Source: Girardinichthys multiradiatus
Taxonomy: Eukaryota > Chordata > Actinopteri > Cyprinodontiformes > Goodeidae
Length of the DNA: 64,000 nucleotides
Assembly (NCBI RefSeq): GCF_021462225.1
Contig: NC_061795.1
Coordinates: forward strand, 8,556,001 to 8,620,000
Direction of reading: 5' to 3'
The position numbers and the translations under genes are program-made. The notes under the pieces were generated by a model. That model was not told the DNA's origin and made no database searches. It saw only the letters and a list, made by a program, of their open reading frames with translations. Below, in pieces: positions 22,724 through 33,742 of this stretch (positions are counted from its first letter, which is position 1; the number at the start of each line of letters is the position of its first letter).

Positions 22724-23429
22724 GTGTTCTTCGGAGATAAGTATGTTGTGTAGCACTTCATTGTAACCACATGGTGGCAGCAAATCTAACTTTTAAACCT
22801 ATTATTATTCAAGGGAAAAATGTTTCCTGCCCTCTTATGCTGCAGTAGCTGCTGTTACAGACCACATCTTCAGCTTTCAGTATGTTACCCTCTGTTCTCT
22901 TGTTGTTCACCTTGAAATTAAAAATCTGAGCATACAGCTGTGTCTAAAGCAGTCTTCCCCAACCTTATTTTATCATGGTCTTTTGAAGACCAGACTTACT
23001 CTCCCGGATGTCTGTGGGGACCCAGGAGGGGGTTCACATATTCCATAAATTTCTCCATACAACCCCTAAACTACAACAAATCACTGGGCCTAACCAGATG
23101 GTCTCTACATTGTGTCAGCTCACATGCTTTTTCCTGCTCCCTTTCACTCTGTATCTTAATACTTCCCAAATGTACCAACCTAATCAATCAAAATGCTTCT
23201 GGGTTGTTCAAAATAAACCCGCTTACACACTCCGCTTGTCAGTACCACCCAAATTCCCACACATATTCTTTGATTGCTCTGCAGCCCAGAACCAATAGAC
23301 CTAAAGCCTGGTACCAGTCCAGAACCCAGTGGTTGAGGACACATGGTCCAAAGGGAAATCTTTTCTTTCAGAATGTCTCCTTGGCTGTGAATTTTAAGAG
23401 GAAGGAGAGCCCCTGTTTGCATGAGGAGA
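22724..23429. other. Unassigned intronic sequence
   Basis: A 175-codon + frame at 22940-23467 has no recognisable domain and runs into a LINE tail, so I do not regard it as a gene. Confidence 0.4.
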
Positions 23430-23490
23430 GAAAGAAAATTCAATTCAATTCAAAGATACTTTATTGATCCCCGAGGGGAAATTAGAAATT
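23430..23490 (-). mobile_element. LINE 3'-end remnant
   Basis: AATTCAATTCAATTCAAAGA followed by TACTTTATTGATCCCCGAGG is the reversed 3' terminus of family A LINEs, as at 6672-6720 and 63750-63800. Only the tail survives. Confidence 0.7.
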
Positions 23491-24988
23491 AGATTTTTCA
23501 CAGACTGTGCCTGCTTGAGTATTTAGAGCAGGGGTTGGAAACCTTAACAATCCAGTAAGCCATTTCTGCCCACAATCATACAAAGTACTATTTGTCTTAG
23601 GCCATAAAAACCTGAATAACTTTTCAAAAAGACGGCCTGTTCAGTTTTATGAAAACCTATGTTGAATTTTTTATTTTTATGTTTAAAGAATCAGTTATAT
23701 TAATCACAAGTAAACTCCTCAATGTTTACAAAAAGGGAATGAATAAAATTATTGAACAGGAAGTTTGAATAGGAACTTAAGGGAGAAGGATGCTTTAAAT
23801 CACATTTACATTATTAATCTGTGCTTAATTTTAATTAAATAAGTAGGTATTTTTTATTGAATTTTGCAGATGTTTATTGTGATGTTTATTTTGTGTTTGT
23901 GGAATAAGGAAGAAAAGCTGCTGCAGCAAAAAAAAAAAAAAAAAAAAAGTAAAACAATAAGTTTATCAATGTTCCACTCACCACCCAATTCTCATCAGCC
24001 AAGGAGAAACACAAGCAAGTCATTTCTGTTTTATCTTTGCTTATTTAGCTGGACTCTCAGTCCTTTTTTTAACCAAATATATGTCCCCATACGATTTGGT
24101 TTTTTTGCATTTATTTTTCATTTTTATATTCTAAGCAGTTGAACAGACCGTTTTCGGAAATGATGTGGAGTGTTGACTTGTTTTTCCTGTGAGCACTACA
24201 TGAGAGGAGCGTCTCCCTCTTTTTCATGTTGATTGAGGTGGCTTAGTGTTTAATTCTGCTCTTGCTGAAGTCTGTTTTGTCCCGAATACTTCACTGCACA
24301 GATTACTTGACTGCACAGATTATTGTGTGGTACATGAACCATGAATTGATGGATTAAATGCAGTTTACTGATATCAGTAGTTAACTGCAGAGGTTATTGT
24401 AAAACAAACAAAATACTGGAAATATGTTTTTTGGATGCTCCACAAGGGGGCAGTATGAGTGTTCCTGTGAGGCTTTACTTTGCAAACCCCTTGATGTTAG
24501 AGGTTAATGAAACTCCGTGTCTCATGTTTTACAATAAAAGTATGCTGTGTACTGTATGTATATTTTAAATAAATTACCAAATAAGTGGATACCAGGAGAT
24601 GCTTCGTCTTGCAGAAATGAGTGCTTATAATTTTTGTTTGCCGTATTTTGAAACTAAAAATGCAAAAAACAAATAAACAAAATAAAATTCAGTTGAGATA
24701 AAGATATAGGATATCGATATAAGATTTTTTTCAAGGAAATAAATCACAGATTAAGAACATTTCTGAACAAGAACTATTTTCACAGAATTTGCTTAAATGA
24801 GCATGAGTAAGGTTCTTAATTTAACCATGTTTAGATTTTTTTTCTATATGGTTTTGTTTTAAATAAGGACAACATTAAGTCTCATATTTCTTTCTGTTAT
24901 GTATCATATGCTTTAACATGAACATTTGACAAAAGCAGCTGCTTGTAGTCTGTTTGACTTGAAATATCAGAAATATATACTTATGTAC
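23491..24988. other. AT-rich intron, no gene
   Basis: It contains a poly(A) run at about 23928-23948 and otherwise unassigned AT-rich sequence. Confidence 0.4.
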
Positions 24989-25021
24989 ACTTATCACTTA
25001 TAATGATTATAAGTGATAAGT
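24989..25021. repeat. 33-nt inverted repeat (16 bp arms)
   Basis: ACTTATCACTTATAAT and its exact complement are separated by a single G. Confidence 0.9.
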
Positions 25022-26009
25022 CAGCATGGTTTTTCCAGGATCTTATTATCACTGTTAAAAGTCCGAGTTTCTTGCTTAGAGGCCAACTAAAAACGGTTAT
25101 TTTTCTGCTCAGATACCTGCACTGAGCTCTTTGGCATCAGTCCTTGTTGCTCTGCCACACGGCAGCAGAACTGACATGTTAAACTACAGGAGGAAGAGGA
25201 CAAAGCAACAAAATAATTTTCAGAAGTGGATGGCGAGTGCTGCCACATGTTAACCCACAGACGTATGGAATGGCCCAGATTATCCGTCCAAATGCACTGC
25301 AGCCTTGACTGTAGGCCTTTTCTTTAAAGGTGGGCAGCAGAGCTGAAGAAAGAGGTCTTACCATCGATCTATTTTACTCTGTTGCACTTTCCTGCATCAT
25401 ATGCTTCAGGGGGGCCGGGAGCACCCATTGATCTAGAAGCCATACTACTCATTATTCCATTTTCCCCCAGACTTCCTTCTGTGTGCGTCAAGGCCTCTTT
25501 GAGCCCGGGGGATCCTCACTTCTCTTAGTTTTACATGAGAGTTGAAGCTTTACTTTAGATCTTAACAGTGGCATTTGAGATGTGTTGAGATTGTATCCCT
25601 GAGAGGGCTTGAAGTACAGTTTTATTTTCTTATCTGAGCATTTTAAATGACTTAAATTAGGTTGTGTTTACCTGAATGAAAATCATGATGTAAGCTGTAA
25701 CCTGGAAGCAGGCTGTTCATCTTCCAGTTCAAAGATCAGGGGCCCAGTTTCCCACCCTGCAGCATGCCAAAATTTCCTTAAATAAGAGAACCCGTTTATT
25801 TCCCCCCAAATTCTGATCAGTGGATGATTAATCCACCTATCATACACAGCAAATAATTCTGTCATAAAATGAGTGTATAAGCATGTATGAATGGTTGAGT
25901 CAGCAAAAAGAGTGTAGCTATGGTTTGCAGGATCTAGGCGAGGGTAAATAGGCTCTGGGAAGCTGAGCTTTTTACACAGGTAAAAACATATAAACCAGCA
26001 ACAAAATTG
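25022..26009. other. Intronic sequence, no repeat recognised
   Basis: About 25130-25520 has more balanced composition than its AT-rich surroundings and no recognised repeat. No exon is supported. The 152-codon minus-strand frame 25683-26141 overlaps a LINE tail and shows no domain. Confidence 0.35.
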
Positions 26010-26115
26010 GTTAGAATCAGAATCAGCTTTATTGCCAAGTTCGTACATACAAACAAGGAATTTGACCCCGGTACACTTTTCTCCCTGGTTTTTGTTTTTT
26101 GCATTAAAGAATATA
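26010..26115 (-). mobile_element. LINE 3'-tail remnant (family B type)
   Basis: GAATCAGAATCAGCTTTATT, then GCCAAGTTCGTACATACAAA, is the reverse complement of the 3' end of the LINE copies at 30690-30750 and 56620-56680. Confidence 0.75.
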
Positions 26116-26146
26116 CATATATACAATATACAAATATACACAAATA

Positions 26147-27758
26147 TACAGGTCCTTCTTAAAAATTAGCATATTGTGATAAAGTTCATTATTTTCCATA
26201 ATGTCATGATGAAAATTTAACATTCCTATATTTTAGATTCATTGCACACTAACTGAAATATTTCAGGTCTTTATTGTCTTAATACGGACGATTTTGGCAT
26301 ACAGATCATGAAAACCCAAAATTCCTATCTCACAAAATTAGCATATCACTAAAAGGGTCTCTAAACGAGCTATGAACCTAATCATCTGAATCAACGAGTT
26401 AACTCTAAACACCTGCAAAAGATTCCTGAGGCCTTTAAAACTCCCAGCCTGGTTTATCACTCAAAACCTCAATCATGGGTAAGACTGCCGACCTGACTGG
26501 TGTCCAGAAGGCCACTATTGACACCCTCAAGCAAGAGGGTAAGACTCAGAAAGAAATTTCTGAACAAATAGGCTGTTCCCAGAGTGCTGTATCAAGGCAC
26601 CTCAGTGGGAAGTCTGTGGGAAGGAAAAAGTGTGGCAGAAAACGCTGCACAACGATAAGAGGTGACCGGACCTTGAGGAAGATTGTGGAGAAGGGCCGAT
26701 TCCAGACCTTGGGGGACCTGCGGAAGCAGTGGACTGAGTCTGGAGTAGAAACATCCAGATCCACCGTGCACAGGCGTGTGCAGGAAATGGGCTACAGGTG
26801 CCGCATTCCCCAGGTCAAGCCACTTTTGAACCAGAAACAGCGGCAGAAGTGCCTGACCTGGGCTACAGAGAAGCAGCACTGGACTGTTGCTCAGTGGTCC
26901 AAAGTACTTTTTTCGGATGAAAGCAAATTCTGCATGTCATTCGGAAATCAAGGTGCCAGAGTCTGGAGGAAGACTAGGGAGAAGGAAATGCCAAAATGCC
27001 AGAAGTCCAGTGTCAAGTACCCACAGTCAGTGATGGTCTGGGGTGCCATGTCAGCTGCTGGTGTTGGTCCACTGTGTTTTATCAAGGGCAGGGTCAATGC
27101 AGCTAGCTATCAGGAGATTTTGGAGCACTTCATGCTTCCATCTGCTGAAAAGCTTTATGGAGATGAAGATTTCGTTTTTCCGCAAGACCTGGCACCTGCT
27201 CACAGTGCCAAAACCACTGGTAAATGGTTTACTGACCATGGTATCACTGTGCTCAATTGGCCTGCCAACTCTCCTGACCTGAACCCCATAGAGAATCTGT
27301 GGGATATTGTGAAGAGAACGTTGAGAGACTCAAGACCCAACACTCTGGATGAGCTAAAGGCCGCTATCGAAGCATCCTGGGCCTCCATAAGACCTCAGCA
27401 GTGCCACAGGCTGATTGCCTCCATGCCACGCCGCATTGAAGCAGTCATTTCTGCAAAAGGATTCCCGACCAAGTATTGAGCGCATAACTGTACATGATTA
27501 TTTGAAGGTTGACGTTTTTTGTATTAAAAACACTTTTCTTTTATTGGTCGGATGAAATATGCTAATTTTGTGAGATAGGAATTTTGGGTTTTCATGAGCT
27601 GTATGCCAAAATCATCCGTATTAAGACAATAAAAGACCTGAAATATTTCAGTTAGTGTGCAATGAATCTAAAATATATGAATGTGAAATTTTCATCATTA
27701 CATTATAGAAAATAATGAACTTTATCACAATATGCTAATTTTTTGAGAAGGACCTGTA
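26147..27758 (+). mobile_element. Tc1-like transposon, copy 2 (complete)
   Basis: A 1612 bp element including TA at each end. The left end is CAGGTCCTTCTTAAAAATTA and the right end TTTTTTGAGAAGGACCTG. Long terminal inverted repeats (about 26147-26355 and 27553-27758) each contain an outer and an inner AAATTAGCATAT-like motif, an IR/DR arrangement used for transposase binding in several Tc1-like elements. It encloses the only uninterrupted transposase frame in the window. Confidence 0.95.
26475..27479 (+). CDS. Tc1-like DD34E transposase, complete frame
   Basis: 334 codons, the usual length for Tc1-family transposases. The N-terminal paired-type DNA-binding region spans about residues 6-47 (first helix-turn-helix, with KEISEQIGCSQSAVSRHLSG) and 62-110 (second), with a basic GRKKCGRKR linker at 49-57. 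The catalytic triad is D148 (FSDESKF), D238 (PQDLAPAH) and E273 (NPIENLW), with exactly 34 residues between the last two. The enzyme would cut and paste the element into TA sites from the nucleus. Substitutions relative to the siblings, for example FVFPQDLAP where the others have FIFQHDLAP, may reduce activity; activity cannot be judged from sequence. It lies in sense orientation in a cadps2 intron. Confidence 0.95.
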   Translation: MGKTADLTGVQKATIDTLKQEGKTQKEISEQIGCSQSAVSRHLSGKSVGRKKCGRKRCTTIRGDRTLRKIVEKGRFQTLGDLRKQWTESGVETSRSTVHRRVQEMGYRCRIPQVKPLLNQKQRQKCLTWATEKQHWTVAQWSKVLFSDESKFCMSFGNQGARVWRKTREKEMPKCQKSSVKYPQSVMVWGAMSAAGVGPLCFIKGRVNAASYQEILEHFMLPSAEKLYGDEDFVFPQDLAPAHSAKTTGKWFTDHGITVLNWPANSPDLNPIENLWDIVKRTLRDSRPNTLDELKAAIEASWASIRPQQCHRLIASMPRRIEAVISAKGFPTKY

Positions 27759-28228
27759 AATAAAAAGGTGCATTTGCACACTGTTAGTGTGATAAAAATA
27801 ATTTTAGAGATCTAAAATGTCTTTTTAAGCATTTCCAAAATTCTGAAAATAAAAACTTTGTCTCACAGTGTGAACCTTAATTTTGTTTGTGAAACAGCAT
27901 TCCAAAAGCCATAGAAGTCTTCCTGCAGTTTTTAAATTTCCCTTTATAAGTAGTATGTAGAAAGTCTTAGTCTGAACACATTATTGTTCCAAGCTTCTAA
28001 ATTATGGAATTATACTATTACAGATAACTACTCTAACACAAATTCCCACTATAGAATTCAGAAGTGATTGAAAAAAGAATAAAACAAGTTGTAAAATCAA
28101 AATTCAGCCAAGCTTTTGTATTTGTTCTTATTGTTTATGCAATGTTATCATATTTAGATGGATTTACAATCGCTAGATCACAGACAGAGTTTGTCCCCGC
28201 AGCGTCTCCAGTTTGCTCTCATTTTCTT
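27759..28228. other. Spacer between two inverted Tc1-like copies
   Basis: AT-rich sequence with no recognised element. It separates a complete + copy from a truncated - copy. Confidence 0.5.
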
Positions 28229-28985
28229 TAAACCATTTACCAGTGGTTTTGGCACTGTGAGCAGGTGCCAGGTCGTGCTGAAAAATGAAATCTTCATTTC
28301 CATAAAGCTTTTCAGCAGATGGAAGCATGAAGTGCTCCAAAATCTCCTGATAGCTAGCTGCATTGACCCTGCCCTTGATAAAACACAGTGGACCAACACC
28401 AGCAGCTGACATGGCACCCCAGACCATCACTGACTGTGGGTACTTGACACTGGACTTCTGGCATTTTGGCATTTCCTTCTCCCTAGTCTTCCTCCAGACT
28501 CTGGCACCTTGATTTCCGAATGACATGCAGAATTTGCTTTCATCCGAAAAAAGTACTTTGGACCACTGAGCAACAGTCCAGTGCTGCTTCTCTGTAGCCC
28601 AGGTCAGGCACTTCTGCCGCTGTTTCTGGTACAAAAGTGGCTTGACCTGGGGAATGCGGCACCTGTAGCCCATTTCCTGCACACACCTGTGCACGGTGGC
28701 TCTGGATGTTTCTACTCCAGACTCAGTCCACTGCTTCCGCAAGTCCCCCAAGGTCTGGAATCGGCCCTTCTCCACAATCTTCCTCAGGGTCCAGTCACCT
28801 CTTCTCGTTGTGCAGCGTTTTCTGCCCCACTTTTTCCTTCCCACAGACTTCCCACTGAGGTGCCTTGATACAGCACTCTGGGAACAGCCTATTCGTTCAG
28901 AAATTTCTTTCTGTGTCTTACCCTCTTGCTTGAGGGTGTCAATAGTGGCCTTCTGGACAGCAGTCAGGTCGGCAGTCTTACCCAT
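28173..28985 (-). pseudogene. Tc1-like transposase, copy 3, C-terminally truncated
   Basis: A 270-codon frame matches copy 2 from MGKTADLTAVQ to TTGKWF, then runs into unrelated sequence (KENESKLETLRGQTLSVI). The first two catalytic aspartates are present, but the glutamate and everything after it are lost. It has the sense codon at the site where copies 1 and 4 have a stop, and it keeps the Ala-Arg pair, so it groups with copy 2. Confidence 0.93.
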
Positions 28986-29315
28986 GATTGGGGTTTTGAG
29001 TGATGAACCAGGCTGGGAGTTTTAAAGGCCTCAGGAATCTTTTGCAGGTGTTTAGAGTTAACTTGTTGATTCAGATGATTAGGTTCATAGCTTGTTTAGA
29101 GACCCTTTTAATGATATGCTAATTTTGTGAGATAGGAATTTTGGGTTTTCATGAGCTGTATGCCAAAATCATCCGTATTAAGACAATAAAAGACCTGAAA
29201 TATTTCAGTTATTGTGCAATGAATCTAAAATATATGAATGTTAAATTTTCATCATTACATTATGGAAAATAATGAACTTTATCACAATATGCTAATATTT
29301 TGAGAAGGACCTGTA
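28229..29315 (-). mobile_element. Tc1-like transposon, copy 3 (one end missing)
   Basis: The right end, which is the element's 5' end, keeps its full terminal repeat ending in CAGGTCC/TA at 29315. The left side stops abruptly inside the transposase gene, after the codons for GKWF, at 28229. No second terminal repeat exists, so this copy cannot transpose. It is in inverse orientation to copy 2. Confidence 0.92.
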
Positions 29316-29361
29316 GATTAAGAATAGGGTGTGATGAAAGTTCATGTACATGTAGAAGTTC

Positions 29362-29445
29362 AGTTTTCAGTTTTATTTATATAGCACCAACAACACATGT
29401 CGTCTCAAGGCACTTCACAAAGGGTTTGGAATGATGCGGGGTTGT
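29362..29445 (-). mobile_element. L2-type LINE 3' end
   Basis: CAGTTTTATTTATATAGCAC, then CGTCTCAAGGCACTTCACAA, is the typical 3' terminus of fish L2-like LINEs. It probably belongs to the same element as 31060-32340, separated from it by the family B insertion. Confidence 0.6.
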
Positions 29446-29547
29446 TGGGGAGGTTAGAATGAACTACTGAGTGTTAGAGTTTGGCCATTTTAGAATGGGC
29501 TATGTGTAGGGGTGCTAAGTAAAATAATAAACTAATAAAGTTTGTCC

Positions 29548-30755
29548 ATGTAGAGCCCACTTCTGCTACAGGAGAAGCTCTCCCAGCTGAGTGTGCCCGA
29601 CTCCACCTGCAGGTGGATCACTGACTTCCTGTCTGACAGGAAGCAGCGCGTGAGGCTGGGGAAACACGTCTCTGACTCCCTGACCATCAGCACCGGTTCC
29701 CCCCAAGGCTGTGTTCTCTCTCCTCTGCTCTTCTCCCTGTACACCAACAGCTGCACCTCCAGTCACCAGTCTGTCAAGCTTCTGAAGTTTGCGGACGACA
29801 CCACCCTGATCGGACTCATCTCTGATGGGATGGTGACGAGTCCGCGTACAGATGGGAGGTGGACCATCTGTTGGACTGGTGCAGCCAGAACAACCTTGAG
29901 CTCAACGCTCTAAAGACAGTGGAGATGGTTGTGGACTTCAGGCAGAACCCAGCCCCACCTGCCCCCATCACCCTCTGTGACTCCACAATTGACACTGTGG
30001 AATCTTTCCGCTTCCTGGGAACCATCATCTCCCAGGATCTCAAGTGGGAGCCAAACATCAGCTCCCTCATCAAGAAAGCCCAGCAGAGGATGTTCTTCCT
30101 GCGGCAGCTGAAGAAATTCAACCTGCCAAAGACTATGATGGTGCACTTCTACACAGCCATCATTGAGTCCATCCTCACCTCCTCCATCACCATCTGGTAC
30201 GCCGCTGCTACAGCCAAGGATAAGGGCAGGCTGCAGCGTGTCATTCGGTCTGCTGAGAAGGTGATTGGCTGCAGTCTACTGTCGCTCCAGGAACTGTACA
30301 CCTCCAGGACCCTGAAGCGGGCAGGGAAGATTCTGGCTGATCCCTCCCACCCCGGTCACAGACTCTTTGAGACTCTCCCCTCTGGCAGGAGGCTGCGGTC
30401 CATCCGGACCAAAACCTCACGCCACAAGAACAGTTTTTTCCCATCTGCCACCAGCCTTGTTAACAAAGCCCGGAAACCACCCTGACACTCTCCCTTCTCC
30501 TCCCCCCCCCCCCCCGCCATTTTTTTTTTGCTGACTCTCCTGCACTGTTGTATTGCTCTTGCATCTTATACTGCTCTATACTTACTCTCACTCACTTAAA
30601 ACTGTGCACATATATTTATATTATATTGTAGATATGTTTATACTGTTTAATTTGTATTGTATTGCACCGACTACGCCAAAACAAATTCCTTGTATGTCCA
30701 AAAACGTACTTGGCAATAAAGCTTTTCTGATTCTGATTCTGAATCTGATTCTGGT
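29548..30755 (+). mobile_element. 5'-truncated LINE, family B, copy A
   Basis: Only the last part of the reverse transcriptase ORF and the 3' UTR are present. The 3' end reads GGCAATAAAGCTTTTCTGAT followed by GATTCT-type repeats, the short tandem tail typical of CR1/Rex-type LINEs. It is nearly identical to 55594-56680, pointing to recent activity, but has an extra five-base insertion near 29826-29832 and a shortened 3' UTR with a poly(C) run at 30503-30516. Confidence 0.85.
29593..30485 (+). pseudogene. Family B LINE reverse transcriptase C-terminal part, copy A
   Basis: Two overlapping frames (29593-29913 and 29859-30485) together encode RWITDFLSDRKQRVRLG, the GSPQGCVLSPLLFSLYTNS motif, KFADDTTLIGLIS (motif C with the catalytic DD) and the C-terminal region ending SFFPSATSLVNKARKPP. 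A five-base insertion between SDG and DESAYR shifts the frame. The palm domain upstream is missing because of 5' truncation. Confidence 0.88.
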
Positions 30756-31060
30756 GGCTATTATTATACTAAACACCACAAGGATTGGGGGTACCTCTCT
30801 CTGTCAGACTGATTATAACCATTGGAAAAGAGAAGGGGTTGCACAGGTAGCAGAAATGGAGGGTGTGTTTGCACCTCAACCATAACTGAACCTGACTCCC
30901 CCTTACTCCGTCCAACAGGGAGGGAGGAAGGCAGAGGTAAAAATAATTGGAGAGTGTTGTTTCCTGTTGCATTGTGTGAAAGGTGGGTAACTTTAAAATG
31001 GACTAAGTCAATTTAATGGAATCATATAGATTTCAAGTCAGGTTCATACATTCCAATTAA
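30756..31060. other. Unassigned sequence between LINE insertions
   Basis: No gene recognised. The right part may be 3' UTR of the L2-type LINE. Confidence 0.35.
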
Positions 31061-32340
31061 TCTTAACCATTGAACAGTGGAGTCAGATTCAGTTATTTAT
31101 TCGAATTGGTGAAAAAGTTTCTCTATCTAAGAAAACCCAGCAGATTGCATCGAGTCAGTGACTTGTAGCAGTCACTGAGAAAGTTCAGGATAACCTCAGC
31201 CACTCTAAGCTTTATCAAAAAAGAAAGTTTTTAGCCTAGCATTAAAAGTAGACAGGGTGTCTGCCTCACGGACTAAAACTGGGAGCTGGTTCCACAGAAG
31301 AGGAGCCTGATAACTAAAGGATCTGCCTCCCATTCTACTTCTAGAGACTGTAGGAACCACCAGTAAACCTGCAGTTGGAAAACGAAGTGCTCTGTTAGGA
31401 ACATATGGATCTCTGATGTATGATGGAGCTAGATCATTAAGGGCTTTATATGTGAGTAGGAGAATTTTAAATTCTATTCTGGATTTAACAGGGAGCCAAT
31501 GAAGGGAAGCTAAAATAGGAGAAATATAATCTCTCTTTTTAATTTTCATCAGAACTCTTGCTGCAGCATTTTGAATTAGCTGAAGGCTTTTAACTGCATT
31601 TTTTGGACATCCTGATAGTAAAGAGTTACAATAGTCCATCCTTGAAGTAACAAATGCATGGACTAGTTTTTCAGCGTCACTCCTGGATAGGATATTTCTA
31701 ATTTTGGGAATATTCCAAAGGTGAAAGAAGGAAATCCTAAAAATTTGTTTAATATGGAATTTAAATTATCTGTCCTGGTCAAAAATAACACCAAGGTTTT
31801 TTTACTTTATTACCACAGTTCAATTTAATGCCATCCAGGTTAAGGTTTCTTTTTCAGTCTCCGGTCCAAAGAGGACAACTTCTGTCTTGTCTGAATTTAG
31901 AAGCAGAAAATTTAAAGTCATCTAAGTTTTTATGTCTTCAAGACATGCTTGTAGTCTATCTAACTGGTTGGGCTCATCAGGATTCATGGATAAGTAAAGC
32001 TGAGTATCATCAGCGTAACAGTGAAAATGTATCCCATGCTGCCTGATAATTTTACCTATTGGAAGCATATATATAGTAAAGAGAATTGGCCCAAGCACTG
32101 ATCCCTGTGGTACTCCACAATTAACCCTGGAGTTTAAATATGATTTATCATTTACATGAACAAACTGGAATCTGTCAGACAAATAAGATTTAAACCAGCC
32201 TAGTGCTGTTTCCCTGATCCCTACAGCATGTTGCAGCCTTTCTAAGAGAATATTGTGATCGACTGTATCAAATGCAGCACAGAGATCTAACAGGACAAAT
32301 ACTTCTGGCAGTATGGTGTATGTTTCATAAACCTTTTCTG
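31060..32340 (-). mobile_element. L2-type LINE, RT C-terminal part and 3' UTR
   Basis: Minus-strand frames carry RT remnants: 31922-32182 with NCGVPQGSVLGPILFTIYML and HCYADDTQLYLSM (motifs B and C), and 31205-31639 with IQNAAARVLMKIKKRDYISP and LLLTYKALNDLAPSYIRDPY. These are hallmarks of L2-clade LINEs. The two frames are separated by stops and frameshifts. Sequence near 31105-31180 matches the usual 3' UTR. It is an old, dead copy. Confidence 0.85.
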
Positions 32341-32344
32341 CCCT

Positions 32345-32670
32345 GTTTTAAATTATTTGGTGTTTTTAGTAGTTATTATGTGAGAGACACAGTGGAGTAC
32401 CAAGATCAGAGGGAATGAGTCTGACCTAGCTGTAACTTGGTTGACTTGTAGACCAGTTTTGGGTACTTTAACAAGGAGCCAGAGGGCGGAGGCATCACTA
32501 GTGGAGTGTTTCAGGAGTTACAGGCGTTTACCAGAGCATCAGACAGTCAGTTACATGCTACAGAGGATGACCACAAGACCTCATGCAGGGTACCCTTCAC
32601 TTGCTAATTTGACTGACTGTTAGGTGCTCCGGCAAACGCCTGTAACACTTTCCCTTAATATGTAAAATTT
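32345..32670. other. Unassigned intronic sequence
   Basis: No gene or repeat recognised with confidence. Confidence 0.4.
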
Positions 32671-32912
32671 TGGGGAGTGGTGGCCTAGTGATTAGAGAGC
32701 AAGGCATTTGCATCCTGGAGAGGCCACCAGTACCCTGGTTCAAATCCCACAGCCTGCCATTCCCTGAGCAAAACCTTTAGCCCCTGAATGCTCCCCGGGT
32801 GCCGTACAATGGCAGCCCACTGCTCCCTAAGGGATGGGTTAAATGCAGAAGATAATTTCTCCTTTGTTAGATCTATAAAGTGTAAATTATTAATATTATT
32901 ATTATTATTATG
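32671..32912 (+). mobile_element. tRNA-derived SINE with (TTA)n tail
   Basis: An A-box-like TGGCCTAGTGATTAGAG and a B-box-like GGTTCAAATCCC are spaced as in a tRNA-derived RNA polymerase III promoter. A non-tRNA body and an ATTATTATTATTA tail at about 32889-32911 follow. It has no open frame. Confidence 0.75.
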
Positions 32913-32984
32913 CGACATCATTTGTTTTCCTTCTGGTCCCTGTTAAATAGACATGTTAGCTCATTGCAAAATGAAGCATTTAAG

Positions 32985-33115
32985 TCAAGTTAAGTTTATT
33001 TATATAGCGCTTTTCAGCAACAAGGCACTCAAAGCGCTTCCCATCACTGGTCTGCAAGTGGACCTCCAGATCAGACCATTCCTTCTGTCTGCTGCAATAT
33101 GTCTGTCAGTAGGTG
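32985..33115 (-). mobile_element. LINE 3'-end remnant
   Basis: AAGTTTATTTATATAGCGCT, then CAAAGCGCTTCCCATCACTG, resembles the reversed 3' end of an L2-like LINE. Confidence 0.5.
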
Positions 33116-33742
33116 TACCTTCTCCTATGGCTTGTATGGTTTAGCATTTAATAATGTGTATGGGTAACTCTGTTGTATAGGATGGCTGTTGATTGGTATG
33201 AGTCAGTGACAAATCTGAAAACATTTACCAGCATTCAACCCACAAAGAATTTCCCAGAAGACAATTACTATGAGAGCATTAATATTTCTATAAATGGTAA
33301 CAACAGTTGTTTTTTTAAACTATGTCTAATTATACTTTTGTCAAATGTCTGATCTCCTGACATCTAGAAGATTATAAACAGTCCAGAATGTACCAGAACC
33401 TAATTCATCAAGGAAAGCATTGCCAGATACCAGGTATTCTCATCAGGAAGCAGAGAGAGACAATTTTGTCTCTATGCCTTTTTCTTAGAAATATTAAATG
33501 ACAAATAAAATAGTTTGTTATTTTTCCTATAAAACATCTGCTGGAAATCCGGGGCCAATAAGAAAAAGAAAGCAAGATCAAAGCATTTTAGTTTACAACT
33601 TTAGCATGAAAGTAAGTATTTTTGTATAATTTGATTGAAACCACTTAATTCAAAACAATCATTATTTCTTAGAGGATGATTCTCATTAAACCAAGTTAAC
33701 TACTGTATGTTTTATGATATTTTTCTGCTGTTTGGGCTTCAG
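33116..33742. other. Intron end before exon 3
   Basis: AT-rich. It ends with TTTGGGCTTCAG, the acceptor of exon 3. Confidence 0.5.

Noticed and set aside
22940..23467. A 175-codon gene
   Set aside because: There is no domain, no splice context, and its 3' part overlaps a LINE tail.
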